DNA from: Chitinophagaceae bacterium UBA1946
GTDB taxonomy: Bacteria > Bacteroidota > Bacteroidia > Chitinophagales > Chitinophagaceae
NCBI GenBank assembly: GCA_002336815.1
Contig: DDEU01000034.1
Coordinates: 23,938 to 87,937, forward strand
Reading direction: 5' to 3'
DNA: 64,000 bases
Made by a program: the position numbers and the translations under genes. Below the pieces are notes generated by a model that searched no databases, was not told where the DNA came from, and was given only the letters and a program-made list of their open reading frames with translations. This document shows, piece after piece, positions 1-7,188 of the stretch (within the stretch, counting starts at the first letter, position 1; each line of letters begins with the position of its first letter).

Positions 1-1195
1 ACTTGTGCAGGTGATCGGTAAACTTTGATGGTTGTGTATGATAGTACTGATCGGCAAGTTTTGCAAACGCCACGTTGCTGCTGTGTGAAAATGCATCCTT
101 TACAGTAATGGCACCTGCACCCAGGTGAGAATCTTTTATCCTCAAACCATAAAAATATTTTGCCCCACCTTCGCAATCAACAATGGAATTTTTTGTAACA
201 TATTTATCTTCCATCAAAGCCATCAGGGTGGCCAGTTTAAAAATGGATCCCGGCTCTGTTGCCTTACCGATACCATAGTTGAGGTCTTCAGCATATACCG
301 TAAGGCCATCCTTATCTTTTTTGAGGCTGCCGTCTTCATTTTTTTGCTGACCCAGGTTGGCAATGGCTTTAATTTTACCCGTTGCAGTTTCCATGATGAT
401 GGCAGTGCCGTGCAGTGAGTTGTTGTTCACCAGCATTTTCATCAAGGCTGTTTCCGCTACATCCTGCATATAGGTATCCAGGGTGGTAATAATGTCTTTG
501 CCGTTCTCAGGTTCAACTTCCAGGCCTTCTACGGGTAAATAGGTGCCGGCTGAATACCGCATCAAACGTTGTCCGTTAGTACCTTTTAACAAACTATCGT
601 AACTCTGTTCGATCCCAACATTCTTTTTTGCATTGTCCCTCGACAAGCCAATGGTCCTGTTAGCCAGCAGCACATAAGGATTGATGCGTTTATCCCTGAT
701 ATCAACGATAAACCCGCTTTTGTTTTTGCCCAGCCTAACCAGCGGAAAATTGCGCAGTTCTATATAATCTGAAAAAGAGATCTTCTTTTTCAGTGGATAA
801 TAGCGATCGTTATTTTTATAGGCCAGCTGCATTTCTCTTTTATATTCCAGTGAGCTTTTATCTTTAAACAGCTTTGCCATGCTGAAGCTCAGGGAATCGA
901 TGTTGTCTTTAAAACGCTTGCCGTCTTTCTCCCTCAACCCGTCTGCGCCAAAATCAACATAAATGTCGAAGATGGGAACGGAGGTGCTCAGCATATTTCC
1001 ATCCTCACTGTAAATGGTACCACGTTCGGCTTCAAGCGGCATAAAACGCTGGTGAAGGCTGTCGCCCATGCTTCTCCAGAATTTACCCTCTACCCTTTGT
1101 ATGTAAGCTGCCCTGCCCAATACCACTACACCCAGCAGTACCATCACCAGGAAGCTGAGGTTCACTCTCCACAATATGTCTTTTCTTACATCCAT
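1..1195 (-). CDS. ftsI: Penicillin-binding protein 2/3 (FtsI-type), C-terminus beyond window
   Basis: Peptidoglycan transpeptidase of the division machinery, partial: about 398 codons from the ATG at 1195 run off the left edge. One N-terminal membrane segment follows a short basic cytoplasmic tail (MDVRKDILWR), then comes a PBP dimerisation region with an ERGTIYSEDG-like motif. The transpeptidase part shows the active-site SxxK as EPGSIFKLAT and the second motif SxN as SHSSNVAF. The KTG motif would lie outside the window. It is the fourth gene of the cluster mraZ–rsmH–ftsL-like–ftsI, all on the minus strand. The position and the short cytoplasmic tail fit the division-specific PBP rather than the elongation PBP2. 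Confidence 0.93.
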   Translation of the reverse strand, partial: MDVRKDILWRVNLSFLVMVLLGVVVLGRAAYIQRVEGKFWRSMGDSLHQRFMPLEAERGTIYSEDGNMLSTSVPIFDIYVDFGADGLREKDGKRFKDNIDSLSFSMAKLFKDKSSLEYKREMQLAYKNNDRYYPLKKKISFSDYIELRNFPLVRLGKNKSGFIVDIRDKRINPYVLLANRTIGLSRDNAKKNVGIEQSYDSLLKGTNGQRLMRYSAGTYLPVEGLEVEPENGKDIITTLDTYMQDVAETALMKMLVNNNSLHGTAIIMETATGKIKAIANLGQQKNEDGSLKKDKDGLTVYAEDLNYGIGKATEPGSIFKLATLMALMEDKYVTKNSIVDCEGGAKYFYGLRIKDSHLGAGAITVKDAFSHSSNVAFAKLADQYYHTQPSKFTDHLHK

Positions 1196-1262
1196 GCCTA
1201 TCCCGAAAAGAGGGATTTTTATTTTTTATAATTGAATAACAATATCCTTTTAGCTGCCGGCT

Positions 1263-1607
1263 TTACGGCTTCTGTTCAGCATTCAGCACTATGGGTGGCT
1301 GTGTCAATTCTTTTAACCCCAGCGGCTCTACCGCCTTTACCAGTTCACTGGCTTTGCTTCTGAAGATCACTTCACTCTTCACTGTTTTAAATTCGTACTC
1401 CAGTTCCTTGATATGCTTTTCAGTTGCTGCTATCTTACGGGTAAGCTTATCCGCTAAATGCCCGTTGTAGATATAGACAACTGCTAAAAAAGCCAGGAAT
1501 AAAAAGAACGGAATGTTCATCACTACCCACTGGTAATTGAAGAGGCGCTTCCACTCAAATTTTTGTGTGGGTGCTTCTTCCTGCTGTGATGTTTTTAAAT
1601 CTGGCAT
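1263..1607 (-). CDS. ftsL: FtsL-like cell division protein
   Basis: Small bitopic membrane protein of 114 residues. It has about 30 hydrophilic residues, one membrane span (about 31–48, rich in F/L/V), then a charged helical stretch (about 49–95) suited to a coiled coil. This is the FtsL/FtsB architecture for recruiting and activating the division synthase. Sequence similarity in this family is low, so the call rests on topology, size and its place between rsmH and ftsI. It ends 67 nt before the ftsI start and begins 34 nt after rsmH, consistent with one operon. Confidence 0.8.
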   Translation of the reverse strand: MPDLKTSQQEEAPTQKFEWKRLFNYQWVVMNIPFFLFLAFLAVVYIYNGHLADKLTRKIAATEKHIKELEYEFKTVKSEVIFRSKASELVKAVEPLGLKELTQPPIVLNAEQKP

Positions 1608-1641
1608 ATTATATTTATGAACGATCTTTTTCTTTAATGAT

Positions 1642-2610
1642 TCAGGCTTTTTTTTCGGCCACCCTCAGTTTTGCACTCCTGCTTCTTGGATTTAACTTCA
1701 GCTCTTTTTCGCCTGCCGTAACCGGCTTTTTATTCACCAGCATAAAAGGGCTTGCTGCTTTATTTCCATACAGTTCATCAACTTCCGTTTCGGCTAAAGT
1801 GCCTGCCCGAAAAAAGTTCTTTACAACCCGGTCTTCTAATGAATGAAATGTAATAATGGCGATACGGCCAGAGGGATTCAATAGGTTAATGGATTGTTGC
1901 AACAGTTCTTTTAAAGCTCCCAGTTCATCATTTACTTCAATGCGCAGGGCCTGGAATACCTGCGCAAAATATTTCTGGGGATTCCCTTTCACCACCGGTT
2001 GTAAAGCTCTTTTCAGATCGCTGATCGTTGCCAGCGGCGTGATGGCCCTTTGCGCTACGATCGTCCTGGCAAGTGTTTTTGCATTGGTTACTTCGCCATA
2101 TTGCTCAAACAACTTGTGCAGTTGCGTTTCTGAGAATGATCTTAAGATATCGGCTGCCGTAAGTGGCTGCCGGCGATCCATCCTCATGTCCAGCGCTGCA
2201 TCAAATCGGGTTGAAAACCCCCTGTCGGCCTCATCAAACTGGTGACTCGATACACCCAGGTCGGCAAGGATACCGTCTACAGCGGTTATTTTATGCAACC
2301 GCAGGAAACGCTGCAGGTGACGAAAATTCTGCGGAATAAAAATCACCCGTTTATCATCCGGCAGATTTTTCTTTGCATCGTCATCCTGGTCGAAAGCCAC
2401 CAGCCGGCCATTTTCGTCTAACCGTTCCAGTATGGCCCTGCTATGCCCGCCGCCACCAAAAGTGCCATCTACATAAATACCGTTGGGCCTGACCGCAAGA
2501 CCATCGATCGTTTCCGTTAATAAAACCGGCGTGTGATAATTACTGTCTGCATTGTTCAATGACTGCATTGCTGGCTTTTCATCTGAACGCTTCGTTCCCA
2601 TATCAACCAT
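1642..2610 (-). CDS. rsmH: 16S rRNA (cytosine-1402-N4)-methyltransferase RsmH (MraW)
   Basis: SAM-dependent methyltransferase that N4-methylates C1402 in the ribosomal P site. The family start YHTPVLLTETIDGL is at residues 25–38, followed by the SAM motif VDGTFGGGGHSRAIL. GILADLGVSSHQFD and ITFHSLEDRVVKNFF are also characteristic. The frame gives 322 residues. About 20 residues precede the conserved start, so translation may begin at an internal Met (residue 4 or 15) instead of the first one. It begins 7 nt after mraZ and is therefore probably co-transcribed with it. Confidence 0.95.
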   Translation of the reverse strand: MVDMGTKRSDEKPAMQSLNNADSNYHTPVLLTETIDGLAVRPNGIYVDGTFGGGGHSRAILERLDENGRLVAFDQDDDAKKNLPDDKRVIFIPQNFRHLQRFLRLHKITAVDGILADLGVSSHQFDEADRGFSTRFDAALDMRMDRRQPLTAADILRSFSETQLHKLFEQYGEVTNAKTLARTIVAQRAITPLATISDLKRALQPVVKGNPQKYFAQVFQALRIEVNDELGALKELLQQSINLLNPSGRIAIITFHSLEDRVVKNFFRAGTLAETEVDELYGNKAASPFMLVNKKPVTAGEKELKLNPRSRSAKLRVAEKKA

Positions 2611-2617
2611 TTAACAA

Positions 2618-3085
2618 TTAGTCATTCTTAACAATATTTCCTTTGTTCATCACGTTGTTGGCCAGCCTGCTTAACTCATCCGGTGAAGAAAGTTCAAAGA
2701 GCTTTTTATATTTTTTACTGTCCCAAATTTCAATTTTGTTAACCGCCGATACCAGCAACACATCCTTATCAAGCCCGGCATATTCTATCAATGGTTTCGG
2801 CAGCAATAATCTTCCGGCGCTGTCCAGTTCAATTTGCGTGGCGCCATTCAAAAACTTACGGCGGAACTCCCTAACTTGTGGGTCAAAATCATTCAACTTG
2901 CTGATTTCCGCAAATACAGGTTCCCAGGTTTGGATTGGGTATAAAGTGAGGCATTCTTCTATGCCCCTGCTGATCACAAATTGGTTGGAGTTGTCGCCGG
3001 TGAGCTGCTTTTTAAAAGCAGCCGGAACCAGGAAACGACCCCTGCCATCCAGCGTAACTTCATATTCACCAAGAAAACCAATCAT
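2618..3085 (-). CDS. mraZ: Transcriptional regulator MraZ
   Basis: AbrB-like DNA-binding protein of 155 residues heading the division/cell-wall cluster. Both tandem half-domains carry the family signature: DGRGRFLVPAAFKKQL near the N-terminus and DSAGRLLLPKPLIEYAGL around residues 87–104. MraZ is known to bind short direct repeats upstream of its own gene and tune the dcw operon. A 10-bp-phased repeat lies 23–59 nt upstream of this start (separate entry). The ATG at 3085 gives MIGFLGEYEVTLDG, the normal family N-terminus, so the start is secure. Confidence 0.96.
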   Translation of the reverse strand: MIGFLGEYEVTLDGRGRFLVPAAFKKQLTGDNSNQFVISRGIEECLTLYPIQTWEPVFAEISKLNDFDPQVREFRRKFLNGATQIELDSAGRLLLPKPLIEYAGLDKDVLLVSAVNKIEIWDSKKYKKLFELSSPDELSRLANNVMNKGNIVKND

Positions 3086-3107
3086 TTGTGAGATTTAATC
3101 TAAAATT

Positions 3108-3144
3108 GACATAAACTGACACAAAATAACACAATTTCCCATTT
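3108..3144 (-). promoter_or_regulatory. Candidate MraZ operator: four boxes at 10-bp spacing
   Basis: Read on the minus strand toward mraZ, this contains AAATGGG, then TTGTGTT, TTGTGTC and TTATGTC, each starting exactly 10 bases after the last. Known MraZ operators are direct repeats of a short G-rich box repeated at one helical turn in front of mraZ. Location, phasing and box character agree. Binding itself is inference. Confidence 0.6.
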
Positions 3145-3425
3145 AGCAAGAGAAAATGGAGAAAAAAGTTTTATCCACAACGCAACAGTTTGTTTGTCAG
3201 CGAATTAATGAAATCACTTGATTTTTGGGGTGAAATGGGTGTGAATAGCACTGTATAAGCTGTGGATTTCCCCGGAATAAATGTGCATAAAAGCCGAAGA
3301 GCGATTGCCTGGCTCTATTGAAAGATCGTTGCTTTATTTTACAATCCTCTCTCAGCAAGGATTGTATCATTTAACTCTCCGGCCAGTTTATTTTTTCCCT
3401 TAGATGATAAGAATTTTTGCAGAAG

Positions 3426-3504
3426 CAGTGTTTTGATGCTTCAGAACACCCGATCATTCCAATTTTTAAGGATCGAATGATCTTTTGGTATCACCGAAAC
3501 ACTG
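3426..3504. repeat. Nested inverted repeat between mraZ and the kinase gene
   Basis: Inner arms GATCATTC (3452–3459) and GAATGATC (3475–3482) flank a 15-nt A/T-rich loop. Outer arms CAGTGTTT (3426–3433) and AAACACTG (3497–3504) enclose them. It sits 33 nt past the 3' end of the sensor kinase gene. It could be a transcript-end hairpin or a small palindromic element. The rest of 3145–3536 shows no gene and no good promoter that I can identify. Confidence 0.5.
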
Positions 3505-3536
3505 TTACGGGGAAAAAGTGGGAAAACGGTGGAAGC

Positions 3537-4856
3537 TTATTTGGCCAAAGGGAAACTGAGATGAAAAATGGTGCCTTTACCCGGGGTACTTTCTGCTTTA
3601 ATGCTGCCATGGTGTGCATCTACCATGGTTTTAACATAACTGAGACCAAGTCCAAAACCTTTTACATTATGAAGATTGCCTGTGTGAGCCCGGTAGAATT
3701 TCTCAAAGATGCGGCTCACGGTTTCCTTGTTCATACCGATGCCATTGTCTTCGATCTTTATTTTAAACTGGTTCCCGGCAGAAGAAGTGGACAGAATTAT
3801 TTTCAGGTTTTCTTTTGAATACTTTACCGCATTGTCCAGCAGGTTGCTCACCAGGTTGGTAAAATGCACTTCATCCACCATCAACAGGTCTTTCGCTGCT
3901 CCTAAATGCGTTTCCAGCATGCCCTGTTTTTCTTCTACCTGCAAATGAATATTGTTCAATGCACTATTGATCAGTTCATGGGCATGCAACGCTTTAAGAT
4001 TGAGCTGCACTTCCTGTTTATCAAGCAAGGCAGCCTGCAGTATGGTTTCCACCTGCTTGTTCATGCGCTTGTTTTCTTCCTTGATAATGCCGGTGAAATA
4101 ATCCATCTTTTCTTTATTGCCGGATACCTTATCATTCTTCAATGCATCCACCGCCAGGGAAATGGTAGCCAGCGGGGTTTTAAATTCATGCGTCATGTTA
4201 TTGATGAAATCAGATTTGATCTCACTCAACTTTTTCTGTTTGATCAGTGCCCTTACCGTAAAGAAAAAAGCACACATGATGATGATGGTAAAAAGAACAG
4301 AGCCCGTGATAAACCAGGTCATAGATTGCCAGATATAACTTTTGGCATGCGGAATCAATATGGTCAACACTTCTTCCTGCGAAATTCCTTCACTGTTGCT
4401 TGCGCTGGGCGATTCCAGTGCGATCACCTTTTGTATATTGTTGGTGTCTTTCTGCATCCTGTAAAAATTTTCAGAAACCAGCTCTTCCCCTACGATGGAA
4501 AAGGAACTGATCGAAAATTCAAAGGGCACTTTCTGCAGGCTTTGTTTGTCAAATACCTTGCGGATGATCTGCTTGATCTCATCCCTTGTAAACCGCTGCA
4601 TGATGGTGGGTGCAAAAAATTCCATCTGCAATTTTTCGCTGGGAAACAAGGGACGGTTCTTTTTGATGAGGGGCATCAGGTTGCCCTTTTCCTCACTGAG
4701 CTTTTGTGACACATCATAAATGGCCATGGTAAGGTGCTCGTGGAATTTTTGTTCCTGCGATTCGAGTGAACTTTTAAGCCAGAGTATCTGGAAGAAAATC
4801 AACCCCAGTAAGGAAAGGAGAATCAGTATGGTAATGATGGGGAAAATTTTCTTCAT
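3537..4856 (-). CDS. Sensor histidine kinase, two membrane segments
   Basis: Inner-membrane histidine kinase of 439 residues. Membrane segments at about 6–27 and 178–202 enclose a periplasmic sensor region of about 150 residues that I do not recognise. No HAMP domain is obvious. The dimerisation/phosphoacceptor motif is FINNMTHEFKTPLA with His223. The ATPase domain shows NLVSNLLDNAVKYS (N box), DNGIGM (G1) and GFGLGLSYV (G2). No response regulator gene is adjacent, so the partner must be encoded elsewhere. A TATTTTTG box ends 4 nt before the ATG. Confidence 0.93.
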   Translation of the reverse strand: MKKIFPIITILILLSLLGLIFFQILWLKSSLESQEQKFHEHLTMAIYDVSQKLSEEKGNLMPLIKKNRPLFPSEKLQMEFFAPTIMQRFTRDEIKQIIRKVFDKQSLQKVPFEFSISSFSIVGEELVSENFYRMQKDTNNIQKVIALESPSASNSEGISQEEVLTILIPHAKSYIWQSMTWFITGSVLFTIIIMCAFFFTVRALIKQKKLSEIKSDFINNMTHEFKTPLATISLAVDALKNDKVSGNKEKMDYFTGIIKEENKRMNKQVETILQAALLDKQEVQLNLKALHAHELINSALNNIHLQVEEKQGMLETHLGAAKDLLMVDEVHFTNLVSNLLDNAVKYSKENLKIILSTSSAGNQFKIKIEDNGIGMNKETVSRIFEKFYRAHTGNLHNVKGFGLGLSYVKTMVDAHHGSIKAESTPGKGTIFHLSFPLAK

Positions 4857-4860
4857 CCGG

Positions 4861-4868
4861 CAAAAATA
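4861..4868 (-). promoter_or_regulatory. Bacteroidota -7 box, four bases from kinase ATG
   Basis: TATTTTTG on the minus strand matches TAnnTTTG, with CCGG between it and the ATG. At this distance transcription would begin at or next to the start codon. Confidence 0.45.
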
Positions 4869-5001
4869 AATCAGTGTATAGCTTTTAAAAAAAGGTATTT
4901 ACCTTAAAAAGTAAAATTAACGAAGGTTTTAGAACTTAAGCACTTTTCAAAAATATCAGGCCGCTTTACAAAAAAAAGCAAATAATAGTTTACTTTACCA
5001 C

Positions 5002-5553
5002 ATGGTTACACCTGCTTCCGGCATATTACTGATTGCTGATCCTTTTCTGAAAGATCCCAATTTTATGAGGACGGTGGTGTTTTTATGTGAGCACAACGAC
5101 GAAGGCACCATGGGCTTTGTGATCAATAAAAAGATTGAACAAACACTCGATGAACTGATGGAGGGCTTTGATGATCACGCCCTCCCGGTTTACTATGGCG
5201 GACCAGTTCAGATGGATACCATCCATTTTTTGCACCAGTATCCCGAAAGTATCCCCGGCGGAGTAGAAGTAATGAAAGGTGTGTATTGGGGTGGCGACTT
5301 TGCACTGCTTACTGAGTTAGTAAAGAGGGGCGAAATGGATCCCGAGAAAGTGCGTTTTTTTATTGGGTACAGCGGATGGAGTACCGGCCAACTGGATGAT
5401 GAGCTGAAAGAAAAAAGTTGGCTCACTGCTGCGGCTACACGAAAACTGGTTTTTCATGAGCAACCGGAAGATATTTGGAAAGACAGCCTGAAGCACCTGG
5501 GCGGAGAATATGAAATGATGATCAACTTCCCCATCGATCCAAGTCTTAATTAA
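5002..5553 (+). CDS. YqgE/AlgH family protein
   Basis: A 183-residue protein of the UPF0301 (YqgE/AlgH) family. Family features are the N-terminal GILLIADPFLKDPNF, then FLCEHNDEGTMGFVINK, YYGGPVQ and the F-x-GYSGWSTGQLDDELKEKSWL block. It is cytosolic and its molecular role is not established; members were once proposed to regulate alginate or transcription. It starts 145 nt from the divergent kinase gene. A weak TACTTTAC box ends 3 nt before the ATG. The downstream acyltransferase follows on the same strand after about 20 nt and may be co-transcribed. Confidence 0.93.
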   Translation: MVTPASGILLIADPFLKDPNFMRTVVFLCEHNDEGTMGFVINKKIEQTLDELMEGFDDHALPVYYGGPVQMDTIHFLHQYPESIPGGVEVMKGVYWGGDFALLTELVKRGEMDPEKVRFFIGYSGWSTGQLDDELKEKSWLTAAATRKLVFHEQPEDIWKDSLKHLGGEYEMMINFPIDPSLN

Positions 5554-5572
5554 AACCAACTAAGTAAAATCC

Positions 5573-6553
5573 ATTTTTCTGTATACATCTTTCCTTTACC
5601 ATTTACTGAAAATACCGGCGCAATTCGCACTGCCACTCTATTGCCGCCAACTTCGCATCAACAACCGCAGTTACCTGCAACACAAAGGTCCCCTGTTGCT
5701 GGCCTGCAATCATCCCAATTCGTTTTTAGATGCCGTTGTGCTGGCGACCATTTTTAAACAACCTGTTTATTCCTTGGCAAGAGGAGATGCTTTTAATAAA
5801 AAGTGGACTGCTTTTTTACTGCGGCAACTCAATATATTACCGGTGTACCGTGAACGGGAGGGCGCAGAACACCTCCATAAGAACTACGCAACCTTTGATG
5901 CCTGTCTCAATATTTTTAAGCAGGGTGGCATTGTGCTTATTTTCAGTGAAGCACTCTGCGAAAATGAATGGCACCTGCGGCCTTTAAAAAAAGGTACCGC
6001 CCGGCTGGCGCTAACTGCCTGGCAACAACAGGTTCCGCTAAGCATATTGCCGGTTGCCCTTAACTACAGCAGTTTTGACCTGTTTGGAAAAAACATACAA
6101 CTGAACTTTGGCAGTACCATCCACAAGGAACAATATGCTGAAACTGAGAGCGGAAAATTATTGAACCAGGTAACCAGCACGATCCAGCAACAATTGCGGC
6201 AATACGTGTATGAGATAGCAGGCAACGATAAAGCAACACAGGCTGCCACCTTTGCCATACCCGTAAGCAAAACAAAAAAAATGTTGCTGGCAATTCCTGC
6301 AGCTATAGGATTTTTAATACACTGGCCCCTGTACAGGCCACTGCAACGATTTATCTGGCCCAGAACAATGCACACAGGACATTACGATTCTATCATTGCA
6401 GGTGTACTGTTCCTGCTCTATCCTTTTTACTTATTATCCCTCGCCGTGTTGGCCTATGTATTTTTCGGGAGCTATTGGTGGCTGCTACCATTGGCAGCAG
6501 CACCTTTTTGTGCATGGAGTTTTGTACAGTTGAAGACGCAAACAAAACAATAG
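5573..6553 (+). CDS. 1-acyl-glycerol-phosphate acyltransferase-like (PlsC family), start uncertain
   Basis: Membrane acyltransferase for phospholipid or lipid acylation. The catalytic H-x4-D motif reads NHPNSFLD, followed by PVYREREG and a glycerophosphate-binding-like IVLIFSEALCENEW. Two hydrophobic segments near the C-terminus (about 195–215 and 240–285 of the ATG-less frame) suggest anchoring. The first standard start codon is TTG at 5696, only three codons before the catalytic His region, which would delete the N-terminal part of the domain. The open frame reaches back to 5564 and encodes a plausible N-terminus (FLYTSFLYHLLKIPAQF), but has no ATG, GTG or TTG in frame. ATT at 5573 is my preferred start. 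Alternatives are a lost start codon or a sequencing error. Confidence 0.75.
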   Translation: MFLYTSFLYHLLKIPAQFALPLYCRQLRINNRSYLQHKGPLLLACNHPNSFLDAVVLATIFKQPVYSLARGDAFNKKWTAFLLRQLNILPVYREREGAEHLHKNYATFDACLNIFKQGGIVLIFSEALCENEWHLRPLKKGTARLALTAWQQQVPLSILPVALNYSSFDLFGKNIQLNFGSTIHKEQYAETESGKLLNQVTSTIQQQLRQYVYEIAGNDKATQAATFAIPVSKTKKMLLAIPAAIGFLIHWPLYRPLQRFIWPRTMHTGHYDSIIAGVLFLLYPFYLLSLAVLAYVFFGSYWWLLPLAAAPFCAWSFVQLKTQTKQ

Positions 6554-6558
6554 TTCAC

Positions 6559-7002
6559 TTATTGCTTGTGATCAAATTCCCTGGGACTGGTTTGTTTATA
6601 TTCGGAATCGTAGCTTACAAAAAAATAGAGATAGATCACCCTGCTCAGCCGCATCATCCAGGGTTGTATCAGTACCAATAGCAAGGCGTTAAGACCAAGC
6701 CACCAGAATACCCGGTTGTCTTCTGTAGATATCCCCACCAGCACCCACCAGGCAACAAAGCTTGAAACAGAGATTGCCACCGCCAATGCATAGCTTACAT
6801 AACCTGTTCCATACCAAAAGCCCTGCTCCAAATCGTAGCGCTGACCGCATTCCGGGCAATGTTCTGGCATATCAAAAATATGTTTGAGGCTCAATTTACG
6901 ATAGGCGTTGGAATCATTGAACATTTTGCCACGCCTGCATCGTGGGCACTTCATGGTTAAAATACTCCAGAGATAACTCGGGGTTGGTCTGCTGTCTGTC
7001 AT
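6559..7002 (-). CDS. DUF983 family membrane protein with zinc ribbon
   Basis: A 147-residue protein. Two CxxC knuckles (CPRCRRGKMF around residue 19, and CPECGQRYD around 49) form a probable zinc ribbon. Two membrane segments follow (about 72–92 and 100–118). The order of knuckles, DLEQGFWYGTGYVSYAL and paired helices is typical of DUF983, common in Bacteroidota and of unknown function. It converges on the acyltransferase gene, leaving 5 nt. A TACCTTTG box lies 5 nt before its ATG. Confidence 0.88.
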   Translation of the reverse strand: MTDSRPTPSYLWSILTMKCPRCRRGKMFNDSNAYRKLSLKHIFDMPEHCPECGQRYDLEQGFWYGTGYVSYALAVAISVSSFVAWWVLVGISTEDNRVFWWLGLNALLLVLIQPWMMRLSRVIYLYFFVSYDSEYKQTSPREFDHKQ

Positions 7003-7007
7003 TCGTG

Positions 7008-7015
7008 CAAAGGTA
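7008..7015 (-). promoter_or_regulatory. Bacteroidota -7 box, five bases from DUF983 ATG
   Basis: TACCTTTG on the minus strand is a full TAnnTTTG match, separated from the ATG by CACGA. The rest of 7016–7188 holds only a small CTGTAA/TTACAG inverted repeat (7036–7053) and no gene. Confidence 0.5.
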
Positions 7016-7188
7016 ATGTTCTTACTGCGTGTTGTCTGTAATAAAAGTTACAGAATTACTTTATAAAGAATGTATGATTTCGGATGGCTGATTGCTGTTG
7101 AAGAAACAATTACTGAATAAAGCTATCTTATATTGAAAACATCTTGCCATAAGAGCATTCAAATATCAGCCACAAGCCTTGCTGTTTC

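Noticed and set aside
125..418. Plus-strand open frame of 97 codons
   Set aside because: Antisense to the ftsI transpeptidase region, whose minus-strand frame has intact PBP motifs.
3906..4709. Plus-strand open frame of 267 codons
   Set aside because: Shadow of the histidine kinase gene; amino acid content is Phe/His/Gln-rich and has no domain.
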